NCBI RefSeq assembly: GCF_902859705.1
Contig: NZ_CADIJO010000002.1
Coordinates: 124,001-188,000 of the forward strand
Origin: Achromobacter deleyi
Lineage (GTDB): Bacteria; Pseudomonadota; Gammaproteobacteria; Burkholderiales; Burkholderiaceae_B
Reading direction: 5' to 3'
DNA: 64,000 bases
Within the stretch, counting starts at the first letter, position 1, and every line of letters begins with the position of its first letter. Below, piece by piece: positions 16,017-25,500 of this stretch. The notes under the pieces are model-generated. The model was not told where the DNA came from. It did not search any database and saw nothing but the letters and a program-made list of their open reading frames with translations. Both the position numbers and the translations under genes were made by a program.

Positions 16017-17615
16017 ATGTTCAGGAACACACGAATCGCGACGATGCTTTTGGGGATCATTGCGGTCTTTTTCACTTTCCAGCTGCTTGTCGGCGGCATG
16101 GGCTTCATCGCCCTGCGCCAGACCAATCAGGACGTCGGCCAGCTCTATCGCCTTTCTTCGCAGCAGGTCAACGCCGTCAATTCGGCGGCGCTGTCGCTGG
16201 TGGCGGCTCGCACCGACCTCAGCCGCTACGCCACCCGGGTGGCGCAGGGCAATGCCAGCGACACCACCGCGCTGCGGCTGGCACGCCAGCGCATCGCCGC
16301 GGGCGATCGTGCATTCCAGGGCTTCTCGGGCGGCCTGTCGGCCGATGAGCGGGCTGCCTCCAAGGATCTGATCGAGGCCTATGGCAACCTCAGCACCAAC
16401 CTGCAGAACGTCGGCAAGGTGCTCGAGGCCGGCGACATGGACGCCTATTTCAAGCAGGGTACGCAGCAGGTGCAGGAGCTGCTGGTGTCCGAGCGCGACG
16501 CCTTCATGCGCCGCGCCGAGGAAACCGGGCAGGGCGTGATGGACGAGATTTCGCTGTTCCACAGCGTGTTCACCTACCTGCTGGGCGGCATCCTGGCGCT
16601 GGGTCTGGCGATGGCCGTCGGTGCGCACGTGCTGATCCGCCGCATGATCGTGCGCCCGCTGCTGGAAGCCGGCGAGATCTTCCGCCGCATCGCCGAAGGC
16701 GACCTGACGCGCCGCGTGGCCGATCGCGGCCGCAATGAAATCGGCGCGTTGCTGAACGCGCTGCGCGCCATGCAGGACAGCCTGGTGCGCACGGTGTCCA
16801 CCGTGCGTCGCGGCGTGGACGAAATCAACGTCGGTGCGCGCGAAATCTCTTCGGGCAACACCGACCTGTCCAGCCGCACCGAAGAGCAGGCCGCCTCGCT
16901 TGAAGAAACCGCCGCCAGCATGGAAGAGCTGGCGTCCACGGTGAAGCAGAACGCCGACACCGCGCGCGAAGCCAACCGCATGGTTGCCGCGTCGGCCGCG
17001 GTGGCGCAGCGCGGCGGCGATGCCGTGTCCAGCGTGGTGGAAACCATGCGTGCCATCTCGGGCAGCTCGACCCGCATTTCCGACATCGTGGGCGTGATCG
17101 ACGGCATTGCATTCCAGACCAACATCCTGGCGCTCAACGCTGCGGTGGAAGCCGCGCGTGCGGGCGAACAGGGCAAGGGCTTTGCCGTGGTCGCCAGCGA
17201 AGTGCGCACGCTGGCCCAGCGCAGCGCCGCCGCCGCCAAGGAAATCAAGCAGCTCATCGAAGATTCGGCGCAGAAGGTCGGCGTGGGGTCGACGCAGGTG
17301 GAAACCGCCGGCGCCACGATGCGCGAGATCGTGGATTCCGTGCAGCGCGTGACTAGCCTGATGGGCGAGATTTCCGCGGCCTCGGAAGAACAGGCCAGCG
17401 GCATCGACCAGGTCAATCGCGCCGTCACGCAAATGGATGGCGTGACGCAGCAGAACGCTGCCCTGGTCGAGCAGGCCGCCGCCGCGGCCGGCGCACTGGA
17501 AGAGCAGGCGCGCCAGCTGGCCAGCGCCGTGGCGGTGTTCAAGCTGCCGGAAGGTCAGGTCATCGAGGCGTCTGCCGAGCGTCTGGCTGGCCGCACCGCG
17601 CCGCAAATCGCCTGA
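16017..17615 (+). CDS. Methyl-accepting chemotaxis protein
   Basis: 532 residues from ATG 16017, seven bases after GGAG. Transmembrane segments lie at about residues 8-33 and 183-208, with a roughly 150-residue periplasmic four-helix-bundle-type sensor between them. A HAMP domain follows (RPLLEAGEIFRRIAEGDLTRRV), then a signalling domain with the conserved hairpin tip FQTNILALNAAVEAARAGE. There is no C-terminal NWETF tether for CheR/CheB. The ligand is unknown. It lies between lolB and ispE, which are usually adjacent, so it is probably an insertion in this lineage. Confidence 0.93.
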   Translation: MFRNTRIATMLLGIIAVFFTFQLLVGGMGFIALRQTNQDVGQLYRLSSQQVNAVNSAALSLVAARTDLSRYATRVAQGNASDTTALRLARQRIAAGDRAFQGFSGGLSADERAASKDLIEAYGNLSTNLQNVGKVLEAGDMDAYFKQGTQQVQELLVSERDAFMRRAEETGQGVMDEISLFHSVFTYLLGGILALGLAMAVGAHVLIRRMIVRPLLEAGEIFRRIAEGDLTRRVADRGRNEIGALLNALRAMQDSLVRTVSTVRRGVDEINVGAREISSGNTDLSSRTEEQAASLEETAASMEELASTVKQNADTAREANRMVAASAAVAQRGGDAVSSVVETMRAISGSSTRISDIVGVIDGIAFQTNILALNAAVEAARAGEQGKGFAVVASEVRTLAQRSAAAAKEIKQLIEDSAQKVGVGSTQVETAGATMREIVDSVQRVTSLMGEISAASEEQASGIDQVNRAVTQMDGVTQQNAALVEQAAAAAGALEEQARQLASAVAVFKLPEGQVIEASAERLAGRTAPQIA

Positions 17616-17674
17616 TCGGCCGTGTGCCCGCGGATCGTTAAAATCGGCGCTTGCTCCCTTTTTTCCGATCCGCC

Positions 17675-18592
17675 GTGACTCTCTACGACGTTCCCGCACC
17701 CGCCAAGCTGAATCTGTTCCTGCATGTGGTGGGCCGTCGCCCTGACGGCTACCACCTGCTGCAGACCGCGTTCCGCTTCATCGACCTGTGCGACACGCTG
17801 CATTTCGAGGCGCGCGCCGATGGTGTCATCAGCCGCGCCGCGGACCTGCCTGGCGTGTCCGAGGCCGACGACTTGACCCTGCGCGCCGCTCGCGCCCTGC
17901 AGCAAGCCACCGGCACGCGCCAGGGCGCGCAGATCGCGCTGGAAAAGCGTATTCCGCAAGGGGGCGGCCTGGGGGGCGGGTCCAGCGATGCGGCGACCGT
18001 GCTGATCGCGCTGAACCGGTTGTGGGGCACGGGCCTGACCCGGCGCCAGTTGATGGACCTGGCCTTGCCGCTGGGTGCCGATGTGCCGGTATTCGTGTTC
18101 GGCCAATCGGCTTTTGCCGAGGGCGTGGGCGAAAAACTGACGCCGCTGGAGCTGCCGGAGCGGGCGTATCTGGTGGCCCAGCCCGACGCGAGCGTGCCGA
18201 CTGTTGGAATTTTTTCCGCACCCGATTTGACAAGAGATTCTTCTTACATCACAATAGCGGACTTTCTTGCTTCGCCTACTTTCTGCTTCGGCAGGAACGA
18301 CTTGGAGCCGGTAGTCTTCCGTCTTTATCCTGAAGTTTTCAGGGCATCGCGGTGGCTTAGTGAACAGGATGCCCTGAAGTCTCGAGGAATCCCAGTTCGC
18401 ATGTCGGGATCTGGTGCGTGTTTGTACGCCGAGTTTTCCGAACTTCCGGAGGCCGTTTTGGCGAAAACGGAAATTACCGCTACAATGCGCGGCGCTGTTA
18501 AAACAAACAGCACAACGCATCCACGGTTCCGGTTAGTGCAGGCTTGTCCTGGGTTGACTGAGCATCCGTTGCGGAATTGGATTGCAAGATAG
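17675..18592 (+). CDS. ispE: 4-diphosphocytidyl-2-C-methyl-D-erythritol kinase
   Basis: 305 residues from GTG 17675, giving the family N-terminus MTLYDVPAPAKLNLFLHV. The GHMP kinase ATP loop is PQGGGLGGGSSDAA, and a late GSGACLYAEF motif is present. It phosphorylates CDP-methylerythritol in the non-mevalonate isoprenoid pathway. From about 18200 onward base and codon use shift to clearly lower GC than the first half and the neighbours, although the frame and family motifs remain intact. The stop is 1 bp before tRNA-Gln, so the tRNA promoter lies in the ispE 3' end. The C-terminus runs past the usual end with a divergent tail. Confidence 0.94.
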   Translation: MTLYDVPAPAKLNLFLHVVGRRPDGYHLLQTAFRFIDLCDTLHFEARADGVISRAADLPGVSEADDLTLRAARALQQATGTRQGAQIALEKRIPQGGGLGGGSSDAATVLIALNRLWGTGLTRRQLMDLALPLGADVPVFVFGQSAFAEGVGEKLTPLELPERAYLVAQPDASVPTVGIFSAPDLTRDSSYITIADFLASPTFCFGRNDLEPVVFRLYPEVFRASRWLSEQDALKSRGIPVRMSGSGACLYAEFSELPEAVLAKTEITATMRGAVKTNSTTHPRFRLVQACPGLTEHPLRNWIAR

Positions 18593-18593
18593 T

Positions 18594-18670
18594 TGGGGAG
18601 TCGCCAAGCTGGTTAAGGCACCGGATTTTGATTCCGGCATGCGAAGGTTCGAATCCTTCCTCCCCAGCCA
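18594..18670 (+). tRNA. tRNA-Gln (anticodon TTG)
   Basis: The 77-nt cloverleaf includes an encoded CCA. Acceptor arms TGGGGAG (18594-18600) and CTCCCCA (18660-18666) pair fully. The anticodon stem CCGGA/TCCGG frames the loop TTTTGAT with anticodon TTG at 18628-18630, and the T arm has GGTTCGAATCC. A TTGACT at 18554-18559 could be its -35 element, but no good -10 is visible. Confidence 0.97.
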
Positions 18671-18681
18671 ACCGAATACAT

Positions 18682-18737
18682 AAAAAAGCTGTTGAACACG
18701 CCTGTAAGACACTGGCCCGGGTTCAGCAGCTTTTTTA
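18682..18737 (+). terminator. Intrinsic terminator after tRNA-Gln
   Basis: AAAAAGCTG...GAAC pairs with GTTC...CAGCTTTTT and ends in a run of T, 12 bp after the tRNA. It separates the tRNA from prs. Confidence 0.85.
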
Positions 18738-18802
18738 TTTTCCGGTCCGCAGGTTCTCGCATCATCTCGTCAGTGTCTTAAACGACCATCGCATCATCCA
18801 TC

Positions 18803-19753
18803 ATGGCAAACGATAGCTTCATGATCTTCACGGGCACGGCCAACACTCGGCTGGCCGTGGACGTAGTCAACCACCTCGATATGTCCCTGGGCAAGATGAC
18901 CGTCGGTCGCTTCTCCGACGGCGAGGTGATGGTCGAAATCAACGAGAACGTGCGTGGCAAGGACGTCTTCGTCCTGCAGCCCACCTGTGCGCCTACCAAT
19001 GACAACCTGATGGAAATCATGGTCATGGTCGATGCCCTGCGCCGCGCTTCGGCGGGCCGCATCACCGCCGCGATTCCCTATTTCGGCTATGCCCGCCAGG
19101 ATCGTCGCCCGCGTTCGGCGCGCGTGGCCATCTCGGCCAAGGTCGTGGCCAACATGCTGCAAGTGGCTGGCGTCGACCGCGTCCTGACGATGGACCTGCA
19201 CGCCGACCAGATCCAGGGCTTCTTCGACATCCCCGTGGACAACATCTACGCCGGTCCGATCTTGCTGGGCGACATCTGGCGCCGCAATTTCTCGAACCTG
19301 GTCGTGGTGTCCCCGGACATCGGCGGCGTGGTCCGTGCCCGTGCACTGGCCAAGCAGCTGGAAGCCGACCTGGCGATCATCGACAAGCGTCGTCCGCGCG
19401 CCAACGTGTCGGAAGTGATGAACATCATCGGTGAAGTCGACGGCCGCACCTGCATCATCATGGACGACATGGTCGACACCGCCGGTACGCTGTGCAAGGC
19501 GGCCCAGGCCCTGAAGGACCGCGGCGCCGGCGCCGTCTACGCCTACTGCACGCACCCCGTGCTGTCGGGCGGCGCCATCGACCGCATCGAAGCGTCGGAA
19601 CTGGACGAGCTGGTCGTCACCGACACCATTCCGCTCTCCGAGCAAGGCCAGGCCAGCGGCAAGATCCGCCAGCTGTCGTGCGCTGCGCTGCTGGGCGAGA
19701 CCATCCTGCGTATCTCGAACGCCGAATCGGTCAGCTCGCTGTTCGTCGACTGA
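18803..19753 (+). CDS. prs: Ribose-phosphate pyrophosphokinase (PRPP synthase)
   Basis: 316 residues, full length. The flexible ATP loop [17 protein letters not shown] and the PRPP-binding loop [12 protein letters not shown] are both intact, along with the [13 protein letters not shown] segment. It makes PRPP from ribose 5-phosphate and ATP for nucleotide, His, Trp and NAD synthesis. The start lacks a recognisable Shine-Dalgarno sequence. The order tRNA-Gln-prs-rplY-pth is conserved in betaproteobacteria. Confidence 0.98.
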   Translation: MANDSFMIFTGTANTRLAVDVVNHLDMSLGKMTVGRFSDGEVMVEINENVRGKDVFVLQPTCAPTNDNLMEIMVMVDALRRASAGRITAAIPYFGYARQDRRPRSARVAISAKVVANMLQVAGVDRVLTMDLHADQIQGFFDIPVDNIYAGPILLGDIWRRNFSNLVVVSPDIGGVVRARALAKQLEADLAIIDKRRPRANVSEVMNIIGEVDGRTCIIMDDMVDTAGTLCKAAQALKDRGAGAVYAYCTHPVLSGGAIDRIEASELDELVVTDTIPLSEQGQASGKIRQLSCAALLGETILRISNAESVSSLFVD

Positions 19754-19795
19754 CGCCAGGCGTCGGTCGGGCGTTCAGCCCACCCCCGTTTTTTT

Positions 19796-19852
19796 GTGCC
19801 TTGCTGGTCGCGGCAAGGCACAAGCAACACGGCGCACCTGTTGTGCGCCGTG
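19796..19852 (+). terminator. Two hairpins between prs and rplY
   Basis: GTGCCTTGC (19796-19804) pairs with GCAAGGCAC (19813-19821), and CACGGCGCAC (19828-19837) pairs with GTGCGCCGTG (19843-19852). Each is followed by a short or interrupted pyrimidine run. They may terminate prs partly or form the leader of rplY. Confidence 0.5.
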
Positions 19853-19900
19853 CTTTAACCGGCGAAGCCTCTTCGCTATTTTTTGTTTTTGGAGTTTTCC

Positions 19901-20518
19901 ATGAAATTCATCGCCACTGCGCGTAGCGTCCAGGGTTCGAGTGCGAGCCGCCGCCTGCGCCGCGCGGGCCGCGTTCCCGCCATTGTCTATGGTGGTACGG
20001 CTGCCCCTCTGAACATCGAACTCGACCACAACGAGATCTACCACGCGCTGCGCAAGGAAGAATTCCACGCATCGATCCTGCAAATGCAGCTCGAAGGCGC
20101 CAAGGAAGAACAAGTTCTGCTGCGTTCGGTTCAATGGCACGCCTACAAGCCGCAAGTCCTGCACGTGGACTTCCAGCGCGTGGACGCCAACCAAGCCCTG
20201 CGCACCAAGGTGCCGCTGCACTTCGTCAACGCTGAAATCTCGCCGGCCGTGAAGCTGTCGGGCGCCATCATCAGCCACGTGACGACCGAACTGGAAATCA
20301 CCTGCCTGCCGGCAGCGCTGCCCCAGTTCATCGAAGTCGACCTGACCAACATCCTGGCTGGCGCTTCGATCCACCTGGCCGACATCAAGCTGCCGATGGG
20401 CGTGACCTACGTCCCGCACGGCGCTGACGCCAACCCGCTGCTGGCTGCCGCTGTCGTCAAGGGCGGCGCTGCCGCTGACGACGCTGACGAAGCCGCTCCG
20501 GCTGCCCCGGCCGCCTAA
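19901..20518 (+). CDS. rplY: 50S ribosomal protein L25/Ctc
   Basis: 205 residues from ATG 19901 with GGAG six bases upstream. The N-terminal L25 domain ([32 protein letters not shown]) binds 5S rRNA, and the C-terminal beta domain of the Ctc type ([21 protein letters not shown]) makes it the long form. It ends in an Ala/Asp-rich tail. It lies between prs and pth, as in related genomes. Confidence 0.97.
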   Translation: MKFIATARSVQGSSASRRLRRAGRVPAIVYGGTAAPLNIELDHNEIYHALRKEEFHASILQMQLEGAKEEQVLLRSVQWHAYKPQVLHVDFQRVDANQALRTKVPLHFVNAEISPAVKLSGAIISHVTTELEITCLPAALPQFIEVDLTNILAGASIHLADIKLPMGVTYVPHGADANPLLAAAVVKGGAAADDADEAAPAAPAA

Positions 20519-20560
20519 GTCCTGCCGGAAAGCCTCGGCTTTCCTGCGGCTGGTGCCCGA

Positions 20561-20596
20561 AACCCTGCGTGTGCATTTGCATGCGCAGGGTTTTTT
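20561..20596 (+). terminator. Intrinsic terminator after rplY
   Basis: AACCCTGCG pairs with CGCAGGGTT across a partly self-pairing loop and is followed by TTTTTT. It sits 43 bp after the rplY stop and 18 bp before pth. Confidence 0.88.
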
Positions 20597-20614
20597 GGTT
20601 TAAACACCCCCATC

Positions 20615-21211
20615 ATGTCTACTCCCATACGCCTCATCGTGGGATTGGGTAACCCCGGTCCCGACTACGAAACCACCCGGCACAACGCCGGCTTCTGGCT
20701 GGCCGACCACCTGGCGGACGATCTGCGCACTTCTTTTGCGCTCGAGAAATCCTTTTTCGGCATGGTCGCCAAAGCCCGCCTGGGGGCCGACAGCGTGCTG
20801 CTGCTCAAGCCCAACACCTACATGAACCGGTCCGGTCAGGCGGTGGGCGCCTTGGCGCGCTTCTACAAGCTCACGCCCGAGCACGTGCTGGTGCTGCATG
20901 ACGAACTGGATCTGATGCCCGGGCAGGTCAAGCTCAAGCAGGGCGGCGGCCACGCCGGCCACAACGGCCTGAAAGACATTCAGGCCGCGCTGGGCAGCCC
21001 GAATTTCTGGCGCTTGCGCATCGGCATCGGCCATCCACGCACGCTGAATCTCGCGCAGCAGGTGGCCGACTTCGTGCTGCATCCGCCGCGCCGCGAAGAG
21101 CAAAAGGAAATCGAAGCCGTGATAGACCGCTGCCGCGCCGTGGTGCCGGCCATGCTGGCGGGTGATTTCCCGCTGGCCACGCGCCAGCTGCACAGCGGCA
21201 ACGACGCCTGA
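20615..21211 (+). CDS. pth: Peptidyl-tRNA hydrolase
   Basis: 198 residues. Active-site features are all present: [19 protein letters not shown] with the catalytic His, [16 protein letters not shown] with the assisting Asp and [12 protein letters not shown]. It recycles tRNA from dropped-off peptidyl-tRNA. Its TGA overlaps the start of the CPBP protease gene (TGATG), so the two are co-translated. Confidence 0.97.
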   Translation: MSTPIRLIVGLGNPGPDYETTRHNAGFWLADHLADDLRTSFALEKSFFGMVAKARLGADSVLLLKPNTYMNRSGQAVGALARFYKLTPEHVLVLHDELDLMPGQVKLKQGGGHAGHNGLKDIQAALGSPNFWRLRIGIGHPRTLNLAQQVADFVLHPPRREEQKEIEAVIDRCRAVVPAMLAGDFPLATRQLHSGNDA

Positions 21212-21990
21212 TGAACGCCAGCCCCGGCGCCGTGTCCGTCCGCAAACCGCGCTTTCGCACCGAGTTGGTGGATTTCTGGCGCTTCGTGCGCCGGCCGCAT
21301 CCTGTGCGGCGCCTGCCCGGGCGCACCGCCGCGATCGGCTGGGTGTCGGACTGGTGGCCAGGTGTCGGCCCCGGCCGCATCCTGGCCTGGGCGGGCGTGC
21401 TGTGGCTGATCAATCTGCTTGTCCTGGGGCCGCTGGCGGTCGCTGCGGCCGGGGCGGGCGGGGTGACGCATCGGCTGGACCCGGCCAACATTCCCTGGCT
21501 GACCGCCATCATCTGGGCGCCATTGGTCGAGGAAATGCTGTTTCGCTATGGCTTGCGGCGCCCCAGGCAGGCGCTGTGGTTCTGCCCGGCGCTGCTGCCC
21601 GTGGTGCTGTACGGCCCGCGCATCTGGACCGGCCTGCTGCTGGCGGCCTTCGTGCTGCTGGCCTGCTGGGCGCTGCGCCCCAAGGCCGAACCGCTCAAAG
21701 GCTGGAACACCGCCTGGCGGCGGCATTACCTGAAGCACTTCGGCTGGGTGTTCCACCTGGTGGCGCTGACATTCGCCGCTGTGCACCTGACCAACTTCGT
21801 CTTCAAGGACACCCCGTACTGGCTGCTGCCGCTGCTGGTGCTGCCGCAGTGGGTGACCGGGCTGGTGCTGGGCTGGATTCGCGTCCGCCGCGGCATCGGC
21901 GCTGCGATCGCGCTGCACGCCACCTTCAATGCTGGCCCCATTTTGCTGATCTGGGCAGTGATGCGGTGGCTGCCCGCCGCGGCGCAGTAG
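21211..21990 (+). CDS. CPBP family intramembrane glutamic protease
   Basis: 259 residues, strongly hydrophobic, with roughly six membrane segments. The CAAX-protease/Abi motifs are visible: EE-x3-R in LVEEMLFRYGL (about residue 107), FAAVHLTNF and HATFN near the end. Members cleave prenylated proteins, bacteriocin leaders or anti-sigma factors; the substrate here is unknown. It shares one base with the pth stop, an unusual operon partner that does not indicate its job. Confidence 0.85.
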   Translation: MNASPGAVSVRKPRFRTELVDFWRFVRRPHPVRRLPGRTAAIGWVSDWWPGVGPGRILAWAGVLWLINLLVLGPLAVAAAGAGGVTHRLDPANIPWLTAIIWAPLVEEMLFRYGLRRPRQALWFCPALLPVVLYGPRIWTGLLLAAFVLLACWALRPKAEPLKGWNTAWRRHYLKHFGWVFHLVALTFAAVHLTNFVFKDTPYWLLPLLVLPQWVTGLVLGWIRVRRGIGAAIALHATFNAGPILLIWAVMRWLPAAAQ

Positions 21991-22131
21991 CAAAGCCGCG
22001 GCGCCGGCCTGGCCGCCTGCGGGCCCCTCATGGGTCGCCGCCCCGCGCCGGCCAGACGCCCGCCGTGCCGTAACCCCTGGCGGGGTAAACTAGAACGTTA
22101 ACGCTCAATACCGTACTTACACAGGATTCCC

Positions 22132-23223
22132 ATGGCTCTGCAATGCGGCATCGTCGGCCTGCCCAACGTTGGCAAATCGACACTCTTCAATGCTCTGACC
22201 CGCGCCGGCATCGCCGCCGAGAACTACCCGTTCTGCACCATCGAGCCCAACGTGGGCGTCGTCGAGGTGCCGGATCCGCGCCTGCAGAAGCTGGCCGAGA
22301 TCGTCAAGCCCGAGCGCATCCTGTCCGCCACGGTCGAATTCGTGGACATCGCTGGCCTGGTGGCCGGTGCCAGCAAGGGCGAAGGCCTGGGCAACCAGTT
22401 CCTCTCGCACATCCGCGAAACCGACGCCATCGTCAACGTGGTGCGCTGCTTCGAAGACCCCAACGTGATCCACGTGGCCGGCAAGGTCGACCCCATTGCC
22501 GACATCGAAGTCATCGAAACCGAGCTGGCCCTGGCCGACCTGCAGACCGCCGAAAAGGCCCTGCTGCGCCACCAGAAGACCGCCCGTTCCGGCGACAAGG
22601 AATCGCAACGCATCGTGGCCGTACTGGAAAAGTGCGTGGCCCAGCTGAACGAAGCCAAGCCCATTCGTGCGCTGGACCTGACCACCGAAGAGCAGGCCGA
22701 CATCGCCCAGCTGTGCTTCATCACCGCCAAGCGCGCGATGTACGTGGGCAACGTGGCCGACGACGGCTTCACCAACAACCCGCTGCTGGATCGCCTGACC
22801 GAATTCGCCGCTGCCCGCAACGCGCCCGTCGTGGCCATCTGCGCCGCGATCGAATCGGAAATCGTCGACCTCGACGACGCCGACCGCCAGGCCTTCCTGT
22901 CCGACATGGGTATGGAAGAACCGGGCCTGAACCGCCTGATCCGCGCCGCTTTCAAGCTGCTGGGCCTGCAAACGTACTTCACCGCCGGCGTGAAGGAAGT
23001 GCGCGCCTGGACCGTCGCCATCGGCGCCACCGCGCCGCAAGCCGCGGGCGTGATTCACACCGATTTCGAGCGTGGCTTCATTCGGGCGCAGACCATCGCG
23101 TACGAAGACTACATCGCCTACAAGGGCGAGCAGGGCGCGAAGGAAGCGGGCAAGATGCGGGCTGAAGGCAAGGAATACATCGTGCAGGATGGCGATGTGA
23201 TGAATTTCTTGTTCAACGTCTGA
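22132..23223 (+). CDS. ychF: Ribosome-binding ATPase YchF
   Basis: 363 residues. Walker [15 protein letters not shown] is followed by the Obg-type G2/G3 region ([30 protein letters not shown]). In place of the GTP-specific NKxD motif it has NVADD, the change that makes YchF prefer ATP. The C-terminal TGS domain ends in [11 protein letters not shown]. It binds ribosomes and is linked to oxidative stress response. Single gene with its own terminator. Confidence 0.97.
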   Translation: MALQCGIVGLPNVGKSTLFNALTRAGIAAENYPFCTIEPNVGVVEVPDPRLQKLAEIVKPERILSATVEFVDIAGLVAGASKGEGLGNQFLSHIRETDAIVNVVRCFEDPNVIHVAGKVDPIADIEVIETELALADLQTAEKALLRHQKTARSGDKESQRIVAVLEKCVAQLNEAKPIRALDLTTEEQADIAQLCFITAKRAMYVGNVADDGFTNNPLLDRLTEFAAARNAPVVAICAAIESEIVDLDDADRQAFLSDMGMEEPGLNRLIRAAFKLLGLQTYFTAGVKEVRAWTVAIGATAPQAAGVIHTDFERGFIRAQTIAYEDYIAYKGEQGAKEAGKMRAEGKEYIVQDGDVMNFLFNV

Positions 23224-23280
23224 TCGGATTCGGCGGTGTCGGGCGTTCTGTGAATGCTCGGCAGTGCACGACCTTTCGCG

Positions 23281-23307
23281 AAAGCCGCATGGTCATGCGG
23301 CTTTTTT
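23281..23307 (+). terminator. Intrinsic terminator after ychF
   Basis: AAAGCCGCAT and ATGCGGCTTT pair over a GGTC loop and end in a T-run, 57 bp after the ychF stop. Confidence 0.9.
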
Positions 23308-23356
23308 GTTGGGTGAGGGTTATTCGCCGCACATCGTGCGGTGAATAGTCGTTTAA

Positions 23357-23405
23357 TCACCGCACAAATTTCACCGCACAAATTTCACCGCACAAATTGC
23401 GGTGA
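23357..23405. repeat. Three tandem 14-bp repeats with an inverted half-unit
   Basis: The unit TCACCGCACAAATT occurs three times without change at 23357-23370, 23371-23384 and 23385-23398. It is followed by GCGGTGA (23399-23405), the reverse complement of the unit start. A related inverted pair (CGCCGCAC and GTGCGGTG) lies just upstream around 23326-23343. The tract fills the gap between two convergent genes. Confidence 0.9.
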
Positions 23406-23443
23406 TTGCCGTTGGATTCCGACGCCTGGAGTCCCGCGCCTGA

Positions 23444-23887
23444 TCAAGCGCCCTTATCCCCCGCCCCACGCACGAAATTCTCTTCCAGCACGCTCAACAC
23501 CCGGTTCAGCGTATCGATATCCGCCGCCGACAACCCCTTCAACGACTCATCAAAGAACGCCGCCCGCTTAGGTAGCGCTTCGTCCACCACCGCCTGTCCT
23601 GCGGGCGTCAATCGCGCATTGGTCAGCCGGTTGTCGTTGGCATCGACCGCGCGGGAAATCCAGCCCAGTTTCTGCATGGCTTGCAGCTGACGCGTGAGGG
23701 ATGCCGGGTCGAGCCGGCAGCGTTCGGCCAGGTGCTTTTGCGAGCACTGCCCGCATTCATGCAGCGCCAGCAGGATGCGCCAGCGCGGTAGCGCGTGGCC
23801 GACCTTGGCGCTGAAGGCGCTTTGCATGACGCGGTAGGTCTGGCCCATGTGCTGGATGACCTGCAGGCCTTGTTGTTGTTTGGGCAA
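23444..23887 (-). CDS. MarR family transcriptional regulator
   Basis: 147 residues from TTG 23887, preceded by GGAGAG about seven bases away; the start is 3 bp after the stop of the efflux gene. The winged helix is clear (CSQKHLAERCRLDPASLTRQLQAMQKLGWI, then DANDNRLTNARLTPAG). It is co-transcribed behind the DHA2 efflux pump it probably controls, likely through the palindrome at 25507-25520. The inducer is unknown. Confidence 0.9.
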   Translation of the reverse strand: MPKQQQGLQVIQHMGQTYRVMQSAFSAKVGHALPRWRILLALHECGQCSQKHLAERCRLDPASLTRQLQAMQKLGWISRAVDANDNRLTNARLTPAGQAVVDEALPKRAAFFDESLKGLSAADIDTLNRVLSVLEENFVRGAGDKGA

Positions 23888-23890
23888 AAG

Positions 23891-25489
23891 CTACTCTCCG
23901 ACGCCGGCGGGCTCCGGCTTGGGAACTCGCGCCAATTGCACCAGGGGGACGCGCCGCACGCACCACAGCGCCAGCACCGCGACCGCCAGGGCAATGAGCT
24001 GCCCTTCGTGGATGGCGCCGACCAGCGCCACGCGCGCGATCTCGATCAGCGACGCTCCATCCTGGCCTTGATGGGCCAATTGTGCCAGGAACTGCGACTG
24101 CGCCACGGGATTGACCAGCATCTGCGGGTCGTCCAGCTGCGGCAGCCACTGGGCCGATGTGCCGCGCAGGGTGGATTCGACGCCGCTGAAGTAGCTGTGG
24201 TTGACCATGGTGCCGACGACGGCGGTGCCGAGCATGCCGCCGATCATGCGCAGGGATTGCAGCAGGGCCGTGGCGATGCCCAGGTGGGTGCGGCCGGCGG
24301 TCTGCTGGGCGAAGACGGTGAGGTTGGGCATGATGAAGCCCATGCCCAATCCGGCCATCATCATGTAGCCGGCGATGAGCCAGTGCGCGGTGTAGTTGTG
24401 GGTGGTGACGATGCCCAGGCAGGACGCGGCCATCAGCATGAAGCCGGCGTACAGCATGCGGTTGGGGTTGCGGATGCGGGTGATGATGCGGCCGTTGATG
24501 ATGCTGCCCACGGTGATGAAGACGACCAGCGGCGTGATGAGCAGGCCGGCGTCCTGCGGCGACAGGCCGAAGCCGCCTTGCAGCAGCAGGGGCGCGTAGA
24601 ACAGCATCGAATACATGGTGACGCCGACCAGCAGCGCCAGCGTGAACAGCGTGGCCAGGCCGCGGTTGCGGAACATGTCGAAGGGCAGGAGCGGGTGCGG
24701 GCAGCGGCGTTCCCACCAGAAGAGCAGGGCGAACGCGGCGGCGCTGCCGATGCCGAGCAGGGCGATGGTGAGGCTGGCGCCTTCCTTGGGCAGCAGTTCG
24801 ACCAGCAGTTGCAGGCCGCCGAGTGCGGCGGCGATGAGCAGGGCGCCTTGCCAGTCCAGCCGGACCTTGCCAGCGGTGTGGTTGCGCAGGTGGGGCAAAT
24901 AACGCGCCACGAAGAAGACGCCGAGGATGCCGATGGGCAGGTTGACGTAGAACACCGAGCGCCAGCCGTAGTGCTCGGTCAGGGCGCCGCCCAGCGAGGG
25001 GCCGACCGCGTTGGCGATGCCGAAGGCCGAGCTGAGCATGACCTGCCAGCGCAGCCGTACGTGGGGGTCGGGAAACAGGTCGGGGATGGAGGCGAATGCC
25101 GTGCCCACCAGCATGCCGCCGCCGATGCCCTGCAAGGCCCGCGCCAGCACCAGGGTCAGCATGCTGTCGGCGGCGCCGCACAGCACCGAGGCCAGGGTGA
25201 ACAGCACGATGGCCGCGACCACGAAGGGTTTGCGGCCGTAGTAGTCGCCCAGGCGGCCGAAGATCGGCACGGTGATGACCGAGGTCAGCAGGTACGAGGT
25301 CGCCACCCAGGCATACAGTTCGAAGCCCTTGAGCTCGGCCACGATGGTGGGCAGGGCGGTGCCGACCACGGTCTGGTCGATGGCCACCATCATCATCACG
25401 AAGCACATGCCCAGCATGGCCAGCAGGGTCTGCCGGAAGGGAAGCACCTGGCCGGGCGAATAGGGGGTGCTGGGGTTGGGGGCGGGCAT
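23891..25489 (-). CDS. DHA2 family (EmrB/QacA type) MFS efflux pump
   Basis: 532 residues from ATG 25489 with about 14 membrane segments. MFS motif A reads GRLGDYYGRKP, and the DHA2 motif C area is present in GWRSVFYVNLPIG; Asp in AIDQTVVGTALP is typical of the first helix. Such pumps export drugs or toxic organic compounds with proton exchange. No outer-membrane or membrane-fusion partner is encoded nearby. It forms an operon with the MarR regulator. Confidence 0.9.
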   Translation of the reverse strand: MPAPNPSTPYSPGQVLPFRQTLLAMLGMCFVMMMVAIDQTVVGTALPTIVAELKGFELYAWVATSYLLTSVITVPIFGRLGDYYGRKPFVVAAIVLFTLASVLCGAADSMLTLVLARALQGIGGGMLVGTAFASIPDLFPDPHVRLRWQVMLSSAFGIANAVGPSLGGALTEHYGWRSVFYVNLPIGILGVFFVARYLPHLRNHTAGKVRLDWQGALLIAAALGGLQLLVELLPKEGASLTIALLGIGSAAAFALLFWWERRCPHPLLPFDMFRNRGLATLFTLALLVGVTMYSMLFYAPLLLQGGFGLSPQDAGLLITPLVVFITVGSIINGRIITRIRNPNRMLYAGFMLMAASCLGIVTTHNYTAHWLIAGYMMMAGLGMGFIMPNLTVFAQQTAGRTHLGIATALLQSLRMIGGMLGTAVVGTMVNHSYFSGVESTLRGTSAQWLPQLDDPQMLVNPVAQSQFLAQLAHQGQDGASLIEIARVALVGAIHEGQLIALAVAVLALWCVRRVPLVQLARVPKPEPAGVGE

Positions 25490-25500
25490 TGTTGGATACG

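Noticed and set aside
18594-18670. tRNA-Gln as attachment site of an integrated element
   Set aside because: No integrase and no duplicate of the tRNA 3' end was seen downstream; the terminator and prs follow at once.
23357-23398. Start of a CRISPR array
   Set aside because: Units of 14 bp are directly joined without spacers, and no cas gene is near.
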